Of a stretch of 18,886 nucleotides of DNA, positions 1 to 7,141 are shown piece after piece (within the stretch, counting starts at the first letter, position 1; each line of letters starts with the position of its first letter). The notes below the pieces were generated by a model. The model searched no databases. It saw nothing but the letters and a program-made list of their open reading frames with translations, and was not told the DNA's origin. The translations under genes were made by a program, and so were the position numbers. Location: positions 1 to 18,886 of the forward strand of contig CAZGGG010000055.1 in NCBI GenBank assembly GCA_964525165.1. The letters run 5' to 3'. The DNA is from JAWLFI01 sp964525165. GTDB lineage: Bacteria; Bacteroidota; Bacteroidia; Chitinophagales; Saprospiraceae.

Positions 1-536
1 CCGGCAGGAGTATAACAAATCAGGCGCCTGTCATTGATCGCTTCATCTGACAAGGCCGCAATGATCTCCCCTTCTCCATCCTGATTGACATCCGCCATTG
101 CATAGCCTTGAGCATACCTGGAAATCGCGGCTGTAGGGATCTGACGGACGATGGCTCCTGTGTTTCCATCCACTATGGTCAAACCACGATCACTGAGGGG
201 TGAAAAATTTGAATTCGAAAGGCCCACAATGCGCGCGGACTGCCCTTCAAATCGACCGACTATCGGTGTAGCTACCCGGTTCCATTCGTTCTCTTGCCGC
301 CACAAAGTACGCAGTACCAGAGAGTCCTTCAATTGAAGGGCCGAACAGACGGTATCACAATCGAAAAAATAATGGTCTGCACAACTAGCGCAGCAATCCG
401 GATCGAAACAATCAATCAAATTGTCTCCATCATTATCTATTCCATCATCGCAAATCTCTTGCGCCCATGCTCCAAGACTACTAAAAAGCATAGTCATAAG
501 AAAAATAAAAATGATATATATCCGATTGAACTTCAT
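1..536 (-). CDS. Secreted repeat protein, 3'-truncated by the window edge (FG-GAP/VCBS-like)
   Basis: The reading frame starts with ATG at 536 and runs off the left edge after 178 codons with no stop. Residues 1-25 form a signal peptide (basic MKFNR start, hydrophobic core, probable cleavage after AWA). Residues 28-48 carry a DDGIDNDGDNLIDC…DPDC motif, the Asp/Gly/Cys calcium-binding-like pattern common in large surface or secreted proteins of Saprospiria-like Bacteroidota and of myxobacteria. Residues 145-160 (YAMADVNQDGEGEIIA) look like the start of an FG-GAP/VCBS beta-propeller blade. Cysteines are frequent between residues 29 and 64. Proteins of this kind are usually very long and end in a type IX secretion signal, but the C-terminus is outside the window. 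Function is unknown; export is well supported by the signal peptide. No clear promoter box was seen upstream. Confidence 0.85.
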   Translation of the reverse strand, partial: MKFNRIYIIFIFLMTMLFSSLGAWAQEICDDGIDNDGDNLIDCFDPDCCASCADHYFFDCDTVCSALQLKDSLVLRTLWRQENEWNRVATPIVGRFEGQSARIVGLSNSNFSPLSDRGLTIVDGNTGAIVRQIPTAAISRYAQGYAMADVNQDGEGEIIAALSDEAINDRRLICYTPA

Positions 537-685
537 ACACTTATTACCTTACAATGCCCTTAAAGATAATGCTTTAATTGGTATCAGAATATTTAAATAT
601 GCCTTCAGCTGCAAGAAAACATACAGGGGCCTTGCGCAGAGCGGCTTTCCTTCGTATTTATGTAGATGAAACCAAAGATGTAGGT

Positions 686-1870
686 ATGTTACGTCCGGCT
701 CTTTTATTTTGTTTCTTGGGAATTATTTCTTTATCGCTCAGCTCTTGTGGATCCTATTTTCAAGCCGGTTCTGTCAAGGGACCTAAACAGAAAACGGATA
801 CCTTGCCTTTGCAATGGGTTTCCGGATTGTTAGCTGTCGAAATCGAAGTAAATGGGCATCCGGGTACTTTTATTTTGGATAATGGGTTTTCTCTATCAGG
901 TTTGGACCAGCGATTCGCCCAAAAATTAGGCCTCCGTTCCCGAAAATCTTCTAAGGTCAATGATGGTAATAACAATTCTGGCACTTTAAAGCGCACCACC
1001 CTCAAAAGTATCCAAATGGGGGACTTTGACTTCCGAAAAACCCAAGCCTACTTTATAGATATGACGAAATTCCTACCCTGCGATTCGCTGGACGGAATCA
1101 TAGGCTCCTCAGTATTCAATAAGCTCAATTGGCATTTCAATATGGACAGTATGGAGCTGTATCTCTCTCAATCCCCTTTTAAGCATCAGGGCGAGCGCAT
1201 TCCGGTGCGCTACCGCTATAACAATAGTCACTTAATAGAGGTTGGTCTGGATTCCTTAAGCATACCGACGCAAGTAGATTTGGGATATACCGGAGAGTGG
1301 AAATTTAAAAAGCAGAGCCTTTATCGAAATTTTCAAAACTTCCCTCAATATACCTCCATTGGTATTCATTCATTATCGGTGAGTGGCATCGGTAATGCCG
1401 ACACCCTTTATGTTGCTAGAGACGAAGGTCGATTGACCTTAGAGGGCAAGGCCTTACCGGTTCCGGGGGAAATAGATATTACCCGTCACCTCAAATACAA
1501 TGGTCGCGTGGGAGTCGGCTATTTAAAAAATTATAATTTCTCCATCAATTCTGAGGGGCCCTATTATATTCTGGAGCCCAGAGTAGAAGAAAATGAATGG
1601 GCACTAGAAAATCACGGAATCGGGATCTATCCGATTCAGGGAAAATATACAGTCATCTCTTACATCCCGGAACTAGGTTCTTTTGAGTCTGTCTACAGGG
1701 AAGAAGTAGTCGCCATCAATGGTCGAGAAATGGAAAATTTTGAAAGTCTGTGTGAGGTCCGGGAATTCATGAAAGATATTAGAGCGTCCAAAGACACCTT
1801 ACAGGTGGCCTTAGACAATGGGAAGCAACTTTCACTCCCCTACAGGAAGATTCCGATACGCCGGCCGTAA
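686..1870 (+). CDS. Aspartyl-protease-like lipoprotein with a C-terminal PDZ-like region
   Basis: I chose the ATG at 686 over the in-frame ATG at 578, because from 686 the protein begins with a clean lipoprotein signal peptide (MLRPALLFCFLG…) ending in the lipobox LSSC, lipidated Cys21. The longer start would bury that signal behind 36 charged residues. The body resembles retropepsin/pepsin-like proteins of Bacteroidota. An ILDNG motif around residue 65 sits where the family has DTG, followed by a hydrophobic-hydrophobic-Gly stretch (LDGIIGSSVF, about 135-144). A second half has VDLGYTG around residue 198, again at the DTG position. The last 85 residues (GIGIYPIQGKYTVISYI, then EEVVAINGREM) resemble a PDZ domain. 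Both DTG-like sites are altered (DNG and DLG), so catalysis is uncertain. It is probably anchored on the periplasmic side of a membrane. Substrate unknown. Confidence 0.75.
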   Translation: MLRPALLFCFLGIISLSLSSCGSYFQAGSVKGPKQKTDTLPLQWVSGLLAVEIEVNGHPGTFILDNGFSLSGLDQRFAQKLGLRSRKSSKVNDGNNNSGTLKRTTLKSIQMGDFDFRKTQAYFIDMTKFLPCDSLDGIIGSSVFNKLNWHFNMDSMELYLSQSPFKHQGERIPVRYRYNNSHLIEVGLDSLSIPTQVDLGYTGEWKFKKQSLYRNFQNFPQYTSIGIHSLSVSGIGNADTLYVARDEGRLTLEGKALPVPGEIDITRHLKYNGRVGVGYLKNYNFSINSEGPYYILEPRVEENEWALENHGIGIYPIQGKYTVISYIPELGSFESVYREEVVAINGREMENFESLCEVREFMKDIRASKDTLQVALDNGKQLSLPYRKIPIRRP

Positions 1871-1907
1871 GAATAAACTGAACCATTTCTGCTTAATTCT
1901 ATTCTTT

Positions 1908-1915
1908 TACTTTTG
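1908..1915 (+). promoter_or_regulatory. Bacteroidota -7 promoter box ahead of the symporter gene
   Basis: TACTTTTG matches the Bacteroidota -7 consensus TAnnTTTG exactly. It lies 36 bp before the ATG at 1952, a sensible distance for a short leader. The upstream -33 TTTG element is not clear; TTTCTG at 1886-1891 is the nearest candidate. Confidence 0.45.
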
Positions 1916-1951
1916 CGGAAACGCAGCATTTAAGACCAAGATTCATAACGA

Positions 1952-2815
1952 ATGTCGGGAACGGACTTTATCATGCCCATTGCTATTGCCATCATCATGT
2001 TTGGCATTGGAATCACCTTAAAATTTAAAGATTTTCAGAGGGTCTTTTTACGTCCGAAAGCCATCTTTTCGGGTCTTTTCGCGCAATTGGTGATGCTTCC
2101 TGCCGTGGCATTTGGTCTGGCAGCCTTGATGCCGGTGGACCCTGTTTACAAAGTAGGCATTGTGCTCATCGCCTCAGCACCGGGAGGCACTGCCTCTAAT
2201 CTGGTGACCAATATGCTAAAGGGACGCGTGGCCTTATCCGTTTCCATGACCTCCTTCAACAGCTTTGCTATACTCTTTACTATTCCGCTCTATGTGAATT
2301 TGGCATTGTCTGTTTTCATGGGTCAATCGGCCGAAATCGCACTTTCTCTTTCAGAAACCTTCAGAGAAATTCTCACGACAGTGATCGCACCTGTCATATT
2401 GGGTGTCCTAATGAATGAATACATCCCGGATCGCTATACCGATCAGTTGAAAGGTCCATTGCGATACTTGCTACCGGCAATCTTATTAGGGGTGTTTGCT
2501 TACGCCCTCTTTTTTGAAAATAGTGAGCAACCCACTGCGCTGCTGGATAATTTGGAACTATTCATTCCCTTGATTGTACTCAATGTGAGTACCATGATGA
2601 TGGGATATTATTTTGCCAAGTGGGTAGGCATCAATCACAGGGGAGCCTTTACGATTGCGGTGGAAATGGGATTACAGAACAGCGCCCTAGCAATTTTCAT
2701 CGCCACTTCTGTCCTGAATAATTCTGATTTATCGCTTGTAGCGGTCATCTACAGCAGTTTCACCTTTTTCAGCACCTGGTTGATTGGATGGCTGCAAAAG
2801 CACTATTTAAAATAG
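1952..2815 (+). CDS. Bile acid:sodium symporter (BASS) family transporter
   Basis: A 287-residue, strongly hydrophobic protein with about nine to ten membrane segments, the normal size for the bacterial BASS/SBF family. It has the family's early GIGITLKFKDF motif (residues 18-28), the discontinuous-helix motif APGGTASN (76-83) followed by MLKGRVALSVSMTSFNS, and the second sodium-site-like motif EMGLQNSALA (238-247). Relatives carry sodium-coupled organic anions such as bile acids, pantoate or pyruvate across the inner membrane. The real substrate here cannot be read from sequence, and the neighbours give no pathway hint. The gene has its own likely promoter just upstream. Its stop codon is only 2 bp from the stop of the convergent helicase gene. 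Confidence 0.88.
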   Translation: MSGTDFIMPIAIAIIMFGIGITLKFKDFQRVFLRPKAIFSGLFAQLVMLPAVAFGLAALMPVDPVYKVGIVLIASAPGGTASNLVTNMLKGRVALSVSMTSFNSFAILFTIPLYVNLALSVFMGQSAEIALSLSETFREILTTVIAPVILGVLMNEYIPDRYTDQLKGPLRYLLPAILLGVFAYALFFENSEQPTALLDNLELFIPLIVLNVSTMMMGYYFAKWVGINHRGAFTIAVEMGLQNSALAIFIATSVLNNSDLSLVAVIYSSFTFFSTWLIGWLQKHYLK

Positions 2816-2817
2816 AG

Positions 2818-4059
2818 CTACTTTCTTCTTCCACGGCCAGAAGATCGACCTCTGCCTCGTCCCTTATTACGATTCCCCTTGTGCCGATTATTTTTAGATG
2901 ATGCAGCGCTCATTTGATCCGCTCTTTGCTGCATTTCCGGGCTGAGGGGCGCGCGTTGAATCTTTTCTTCGATCAATGATTCTATTTTTCGCAGACCGGC
3001 TCCGTCTCTTCGATTGACCAAAGTAATGGCAACACCTGTTGTATTGGCTCTGGCGGTCCGTCCAACTCTATGCACATAATCCTCAGCATCTTGCGGCACA
3101 TCAAAGTTGATGACCAAGTTGATGTCTTTAATGTCAATCCCTCTCGACACAACATCTGTTCCGACCAAGACACGGATCCGCTTAGAGCGAAATCCATTCA
3201 ACACATCTTCTCTTTCCTTTTGCTCCAGATCCGAACTGATCGCTTTGACTGAAAGACCTTTTTTGTTCAAAGCACGAGACAGGTCGGAAACTTTCTTTTT
3301 GGTGGAGCAAAAGATCAGGATGCGCTCATACTGTGGCTTGTCTTCAATCAAGTGAAGCACCAAATCCATTTTCAGTTCTTCGGGCAACTCATAGACTACT
3401 TGCAACACCCCGGCAGCAGGTTTGGCGATCGAAATATTCACCTCATCCGGTTGATGTAAGATCTTTTGGGATAATTTGCGAATACCCGGATCCATGGTCG
3501 CACTAAACAGAAGCGTTTGCCGCTTTTTGGGTAGATACTCTATGATTTGAAGAATATCATCATAAAAGCCAATATCCAGCATACGATCCGCTTCATCCAG
3601 CACCAGGTATTTAAGATCTTTGAAATTAAGCTTCAAGGCTTTCAGATGAGAAATAAACTTTCCGGGAGTCGCCACAATAATATCTGCCCCCTGCTTCAAA
3701 GCTTTTTTTTGCGCCAACCAATCATCTGCATCTCCTCCACCATAAACGGCAAAGGAGCTGACTCCTGAAAAGTAAGCCAGGGCTTGTACTTGTTGTTCAA
3801 TCTGAATCGCCAGTTCGCGGGTTGGCGAAATAATCAGAGCTTGCACTCCGGATCGATTGTCCTGAGCTTGGATTTGCTGGATCACTGGGAGCAGGAAAGC
3901 GGCCGTTTTCCCTGTTCCTGTTTGTGCACAAGCGATCAAATCTTTGCCTGATAGTATTTTGGGGATTGATTGTTCTTGAATGGGGGTTGGGTTTTCAAAC
4001 CCCATATACCCAATCGATTCTATAATTGAATCATCCAACCCTAACTCCTTAAAACTCAT
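2818..4059 (-). CDS. DEAD-box ATP-dependent RNA helicase (RhlE-like)
   Basis: A 413-residue two-domain helicase core with all the diagnostic motifs: Q motif (GFENPTPIQ, 20-28), Walker A AQTGTGKT (45-52), PTREL (79-83), TPGK (131-134), DEAD (155-158), SAT (186-188), SRGID (305-309) and HRVGRTAR (330-337). The last 20 residues are a basic Arg/Gly-rich tail (RGRGRGRSSGRGRRK), typical of RhlE-type helicases, which unwind short RNA duplexes in ribosome assembly and RNA turnover, often under cold stress. The length fits the compact RhlE class. The start is supported by the usual MSFKELGLD opening. Single-gene unit; a clear consensus promoter is not visible, though a TATTTTG-like box (complement of 4082-4088) lies about 23 bp upstream. 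RhlE versus other DEAD-box subfamilies is not settled. Confidence 0.93.
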   Translation of the reverse strand: MSFKELGLDDSIIESIGYMGFENPTPIQEQSIPKILSGKDLIACAQTGTGKTAAFLLPVIQQIQAQDNRSGVQALIISPTRELAIQIEQQVQALAYFSGVSSFAVYGGGDADDWLAQKKALKQGADIIVATPGKFISHLKALKLNFKDLKYLVLDEADRMLDIGFYDDILQIIEYLPKKRQTLLFSATMDPGIRKLSQKILHQPDEVNISIAKPAAGVLQVVYELPEELKMDLVLHLIEDKPQYERILIFCSTKKKVSDLSRALNKKGLSVKAISSDLEQKEREDVLNGFRSKRIRVLVGTDVVSRGIDIKDINLVINFDVPQDAEDYVHRVGRTARANTTGVAITLVNRRDGAGLRKIESLIEEKIQRAPLSPEMQQRADQMSAASSKNNRHKGNRNKGRGRGRSSGRGRRK

Positions 4060-4256
4060 ATTTTTATTGTCTTTGCTTCCGCAAAATAGTGTACTTTTCG
4101 CAATATAGGGTGCAAGCCTTAGAATATAAATAAAATGCCTAGAGAAGATAGAGTTTTGCCCGGAAGCCGCCTCTGCCTACCCGCCAATAATCCACATATA
4201 CCTTTAAATCCAAAGGCTGTCTGACAGCTACTGTCTACAGTATGATAATCATATCA

Positions 4257-4317
4257 CCCCTCCGGGGCTTAAATGCATAATTACCATAGCTACAAACATT
4301 TTGCCCCTCCGGGGCTT
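4257..4317. repeat. Pair of GCCCCTCCGGGGC palindromic intergenic repeats
   Basis: The string CCCCTCCGGGGCTT occurs at 4257-4270 and again at 4304-4317. Each contains a short stem (CCCC/GGGG). The spacer includes ATAGCTACAAACATTTTG. From memory, this GC-rich palindrome together with 'GCTACAAACAT' recurs in intergenic regions of many Bacteroidota genomes as a REP-like element; the two copies themselves are seen directly. Neither copy is followed by a long T-run, so terminator function is not evident. Confidence 0.55.
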
Positions 4318-4411
4318 TTATGATTTAAAGTAATTCTTCTTTTTCCGAATAATCAAATACCCGAATACCCAAAGCCGCTTGCGGCGCTCATAGTCGCCTC
4401 AGCCGCCAAGG

Positions 4412-4440
4412 TGTGTAAGCTACCCCAAAAACTGGACAGG
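4412..4440 (+). mobile_element. Possible solitary IS3-family (IS150-like) terminal repeat
   Basis: TGTGTAAGCTACCCCAAAAA followed by CTGGACAGG resembles the TG-starting ends of IS150/IS3-type elements, which often contain a CCCCAAAAA-(N)TGGACA core. No transposase fragment and no matching opposite end ending in CA were found nearby, so this would be a remnant only. The identification rests on remembered end sequences. Confidence 0.3.
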
Positions 4441-4580
4441 TAAAAAATGCAAGAAATTTATTCAGTGGTCGAAATAGAATTCATCAAGAAAGTATTTATT
4501 TTGTTGATGACACAGCATAAGACATAGCTATGAAACACTCCTTTACGCAATACCTCATGGCACTATCCTTCAAGAAAATC

Positions 4581-5513
4581 ATGAATGAGCGATTCTTAAA
4601 ACTGAATTTGAGCCATCATCTGATCTTATGTTCAATGATCAGTTTGATCATTTTTTCATCCTGTACCCAAAAAATATCATCTGTCTCTGATAAATCAGCA
4701 GCACAAATAGAGGCTACCTATCAGGTATTAAGAGATGTTCCCTATGGAGAGGATACCCAGCAAATAATGGATATTTATTTATCTAAAGATGCTCTTTCCT
4801 ACAGAGATAAAAACTATACGATTGTATTTCTCCATGGTGGCGCTTTTTACCTGAGTGATAAATCTAAAGAGGAAAAATATATTGAACCCTACCTTAAGAA
4901 AGGTTTGAATGTTGTCAATATGAATTATCGTCTTAAAAAAGGGGTAGCGATGGCCACCAGTGACCTTTCACATGCTTTAAACTTCCTCAATGAAAACAAT
5001 GCGATCTACCCTCTGAACCTTCAAAAGGTTATTGTAACAGGTTTTTCTGCAGGAGCGCAAATTGCGACAAATGTAGGATTATCACAAAACAATGATTCTT
5101 TCCCGGACCAGCTCGACCAGGAAATTGAAATCAAAGGCATCATTAACTTTTCAGGACCCGTTGATGATTTAGATGTTATAGAAAAGATTTTCATTGATTA
5201 CGACTATGAACTTTTTAGTAAAGCCGGGAAAGCTCTTTTCCCAACGGAGGGTTACGCATCTAAAGAGGTAGTTGCTGTTTACGAACCGATAAGCTATTTT
5301 GATGAAAATGACCCGGCTATCTTTTTGTGGCATGGCGGAAAAGATGTGCAAATACCCCCTCCAACCTTTACAGCTTTTACTGCTAAATTGAGAGAAAACA
5401 AAGATGTTCTTACCTACATTCCGGATGGAAAGCATAGCCCCTCAGCGACTGAACTAGAAGAAGCCTACTCCTTGATATTTCAGTTTTTGGATAACTTAAA
5501 AACGAAGGAATGA
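4581..5513 (+). CDS. Alpha/beta-hydrolase lipoprotein (esterase/lipase-like)
   Basis: Serine hydrolase of the hormone-sensitive-lipase/BD-FAE-like alpha/beta-hydrolase fold. From the ATG at 4581, residues 1-28 form a lipoprotein signal peptide ending in FSSC (Cys28). An in-frame ATG at 4530 would add 17 residues before the signal and is less likely. The oxyanion motif HGG is at residues 85-87 (FLHGGAFY), the nucleophile Ser156 lies in GFSAGA, the acid is Asp255 in HGGKDVQIP and the base is His285 in DGKHSP. The triad is therefore complete. Substrates of relatives are small esters, including acyl or feruloyl esters of plant polymers, and N-formyl groups. The substrate here is unknown. The enzyme is probably membrane-anchored in the cell envelope. 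No operon partner is apparent, as the next gene starts 130 bp downstream. Confidence 0.85.
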   Translation: MNERFLKLNLSHHLILCSMISLIIFSSCTQKISSVSDKSAAQIEATYQVLRDVPYGEDTQQIMDIYLSKDALSYRDKNYTIVFLHGGAFYLSDKSKEEKYIEPYLKKGLNVVNMNYRLKKGVAMATSDLSHALNFLNENNAIYPLNLQKVIVTGFSAGAQIATNVGLSQNNDSFPDQLDQEIEIKGIINFSGPVDDLDVIEKIFIDYDYELFSKAGKALFPTEGYASKEVVAVYEPISYFDENDPAIFLWHGGKDVQIPPPTFTAFTAKLRENKDVLTYIPDGKHSPSATELEEAYSLIFQFLDNLKTKE

Positions 5514-5643
5514 AGCTAATCCCCCCTTTACACAACTCCTCTATCTAATGAAATCCCTACTTTAGGATGGAGGGAAGAAGTGACATAAATTCTTTTGCAA
5601 CCTTATACTCAAGCATAATCCTATTTTATCAAAACGATCCCTT

Positions 5644-6945
5644 ATGAGATGCCTTATTTTACTCACTATTGTGATAACAGTTATCAGTTGCCATCGTGAA
5701 TCTGAGCAAAAGTTTAGACTTCCGGCAGAATGGGAACCCCAGGAAGCAGTTTGGCTGAGTTGGGATGATCGACGAGCAAGTAACAACCCGGTAATTACTC
5801 AGATCATAAAAAATCTCGAGGGTACAGTGCCTCTAAAAGTCGTTTTCCCAAGTGATTCGAGTCGACAAGTAGCCTTACAAATCATGGATAGTCTGCAAGT
5901 AGATAGCTCAGCATTTGAATCCTTTATTTATACGGGTGCCACTTCGTGGATTCGTGATTATGGTGCCGTATTTGCCATCGACAGCACCCAAGAATTAGCA
6001 GTGGTAGATTTCAAATGGAATCAATACGGGCAGATAGACTGGGTGTATGAAAGGTGGCCAGCGTATTTTGAAGGCGCAGATTTAGATTCTATAAAATCGG
6101 TTGTGGCCCACGCTCCCATCAGTAAAATAGATAGCCTGATGGGGATCAGCACAGGCGCTATCCATCATAAAATTGATGTCACATTGGAAGGAGGCTCTTT
6201 TGAGTATAACGGAAATGGCGTTTTGATCCAATCAGAAGCCGTTACCCTACAACGGAATCCCGGTAAAACAAAAGAAGAAATCGAAGCAGCGTATCAGGCC
6301 TTCGGAATTCAAAAGGTCATTTGGCTTCCACAAGGAGTGGTGGAGGATGAACATTTTGAAATGTTGATCAATAACAAATACATGGTCGGAGGCACCGGAG
6401 GACATACCGATGAGTTTGTTCGCTTTGCCAATGAAAACACAATTTTATTAGCTTGGATAGAAGAAGACGAAATAGAGGAACATCCCTTAAATCGGGAGAA
6501 TTATGATCGGATGTCCAAGAATTATGAAATCCTTAAAAAAGCCACGAATATCAATGGGGAACCTTTTCAGATCATTAAAGTGCCCCTACCTAGACCCATC
6601 GAAACTGCGATTACCGTTGTAGCAGAAAGAGGGCCTATGGATAGGAAAGAAAAAAAAATAGCTATCACTGATTTAATTGAAGGACACGAAGTATCAGTTG
6701 GAGATACTATCTACGGCGTCGCAGCTTCCGGCTACCTCAATTTTTTAATTACCAATGATCTCGTACTCGTTGCTCAATATGAGGACTATGGTTCTAAAGA
6801 CAAGGATGAGGAAGCCAGAGAGATCTTACAAACAGCTTTTCCCGAAAGGAAGATTGTCATGATGGATGTCCGTCCTTTAAACTCTGATTATGGAGGAGGG
6901 GGCATTCACTGCGTGACCATGCAGCAGCCTAAATTACCTAATTGA
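5644..6945 (+). CDS. Agmatine deiminase / peptidylarginine-deiminase family lipoprotein
   Basis: A 433-residue member of the PAD_porph guanidino-group hydrolase family. The N-terminus is a short signal with lipobox VISC (Cys16), so the protein is predicted to be exported and lipidated. Family landmarks are present in order: PAEWEPQEAVWLSW (27-40), the substrate-binding WIRDYGAVF (102-110), LEGGSFEYNG (181-190), the catalytic His/Asp in GGHTDEFVRF (252-261) and the nucleophile Cys423 in GGGGIHCVT near the C-terminus. Cytosolic agmatine deiminases turn agmatine into N-carbamoylputrescine plus ammonia, and the exported Porphyromonas relative deiminates peptidyl-arginine. A lipoprotein version points to an extracytoplasmic substrate, but which one cannot be told from sequence. 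No N-carbamoylputrescine amidase gene is adjacent, which argues against a linked putrescine operon. Confidence 0.88.
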   Translation: MRCLILLTIVITVISCHRESEQKFRLPAEWEPQEAVWLSWDDRRASNNPVITQIIKNLEGTVPLKVVFPSDSSRQVALQIMDSLQVDSSAFESFIYTGATSWIRDYGAVFAIDSTQELAVVDFKWNQYGQIDWVYERWPAYFEGADLDSIKSVVAHAPISKIDSLMGISTGAIHHKIDVTLEGGSFEYNGNGVLIQSEAVTLQRNPGKTKEEIEAAYQAFGIQKVIWLPQGVVEDEHFEMLINNKYMVGGTGGHTDEFVRFANENTILLAWIEEDEIEEHPLNRENYDRMSKNYEILKKATNINGEPFQIIKVPLPRPIETAITVVAERGPMDRKEKKIAITDLIEGHEVSVGDTIYGVAASGYLNFLITNDLVLVAQYEDYGSKDKDEEAREILQTAFPERKIVMMDVRPLNSDYGGGGIHCVTMQQPKLPN

Positions 6946-7129
6946 CAGGGACACACTGACAGCTAGAAAAGATTCAAGGGGAAACCAAAAATATCTTGAC
7001 GAGGCATGTGAAACCTTCACCGCCCTCCTTTTAGCCGTCGCATGCCCAGCTCCATCTTCCTCATGAAGCCTACACTTTTGCTACTTTCTTATCGCTCGAA
7101 AAAATCCTCTCTCTTCTGAATAGCTATGC

Positions 7130-7137
7130 TATATTTG
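7130..7137 (+). promoter_or_regulatory. Bacteroidota -7 promoter box immediately before the amidohydrolase start
   Basis: TATATTTG matches TAnnTTTG exactly and ends only 4 bp before the ATG at 7142. If used, transcription would begin at or next to the start codon, giving a leaderless mRNA. No matching -33 TTTG was found at the usual 17-23 bp spacing, which weakens the call. Confidence 0.4.
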
Positions 7138-7141
7138 CAGT

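Larger units (their letters stand above)
4060..4580. other. Repeat-rich intergenic region between helicase and hydrolase genes
   Basis: About 520 bp without a convincing gene. It holds the two GCCCCTCCGGGGC palindromes (4257-4317), a GCCGC-TT-GCGGC hairpin (4374-4385), a sequence resembling an IS3-family inverted-repeat end (about 4412-4440) and a 26-codon open frame (4447-4527). The hairpins and IS-like end suggest a region that has accepted insertions. No tRNA or other structured RNA was recognised. Confidence 0.5.

Noticed and set aside
578..685. Longer start (ATG 578) for the aspartyl-protease-like protein
   Set aside because: The added 36 residues are charged and hide the lipoprotein signal that begins at 686.
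4447..4527. 26-codon open frame directly upstream of the hydrolase gene (MQEIYSVVEIEFIKKVF…)
   Set aside because: Too short to distinguish from chance and not recognised as a transposase fragment; it ends 2 bp before the upstream ATG at 4530, so a leader-peptide role cannot be excluded.
4530..4580. Longer start (ATG 4530) for the alpha/beta-hydrolase
   Set aside because: It would place 17 extra residues, including polar and charged ones, before a good lipoprotein signal peptide starting at 4581.
6946..7141. Possible terminator or gene in the 196-bp spacer between the deiminase and the amidohydrolase
   Set aside because: No convincing stem with a T-run and no open frame of note; only the promoter-like box at its right end was kept.
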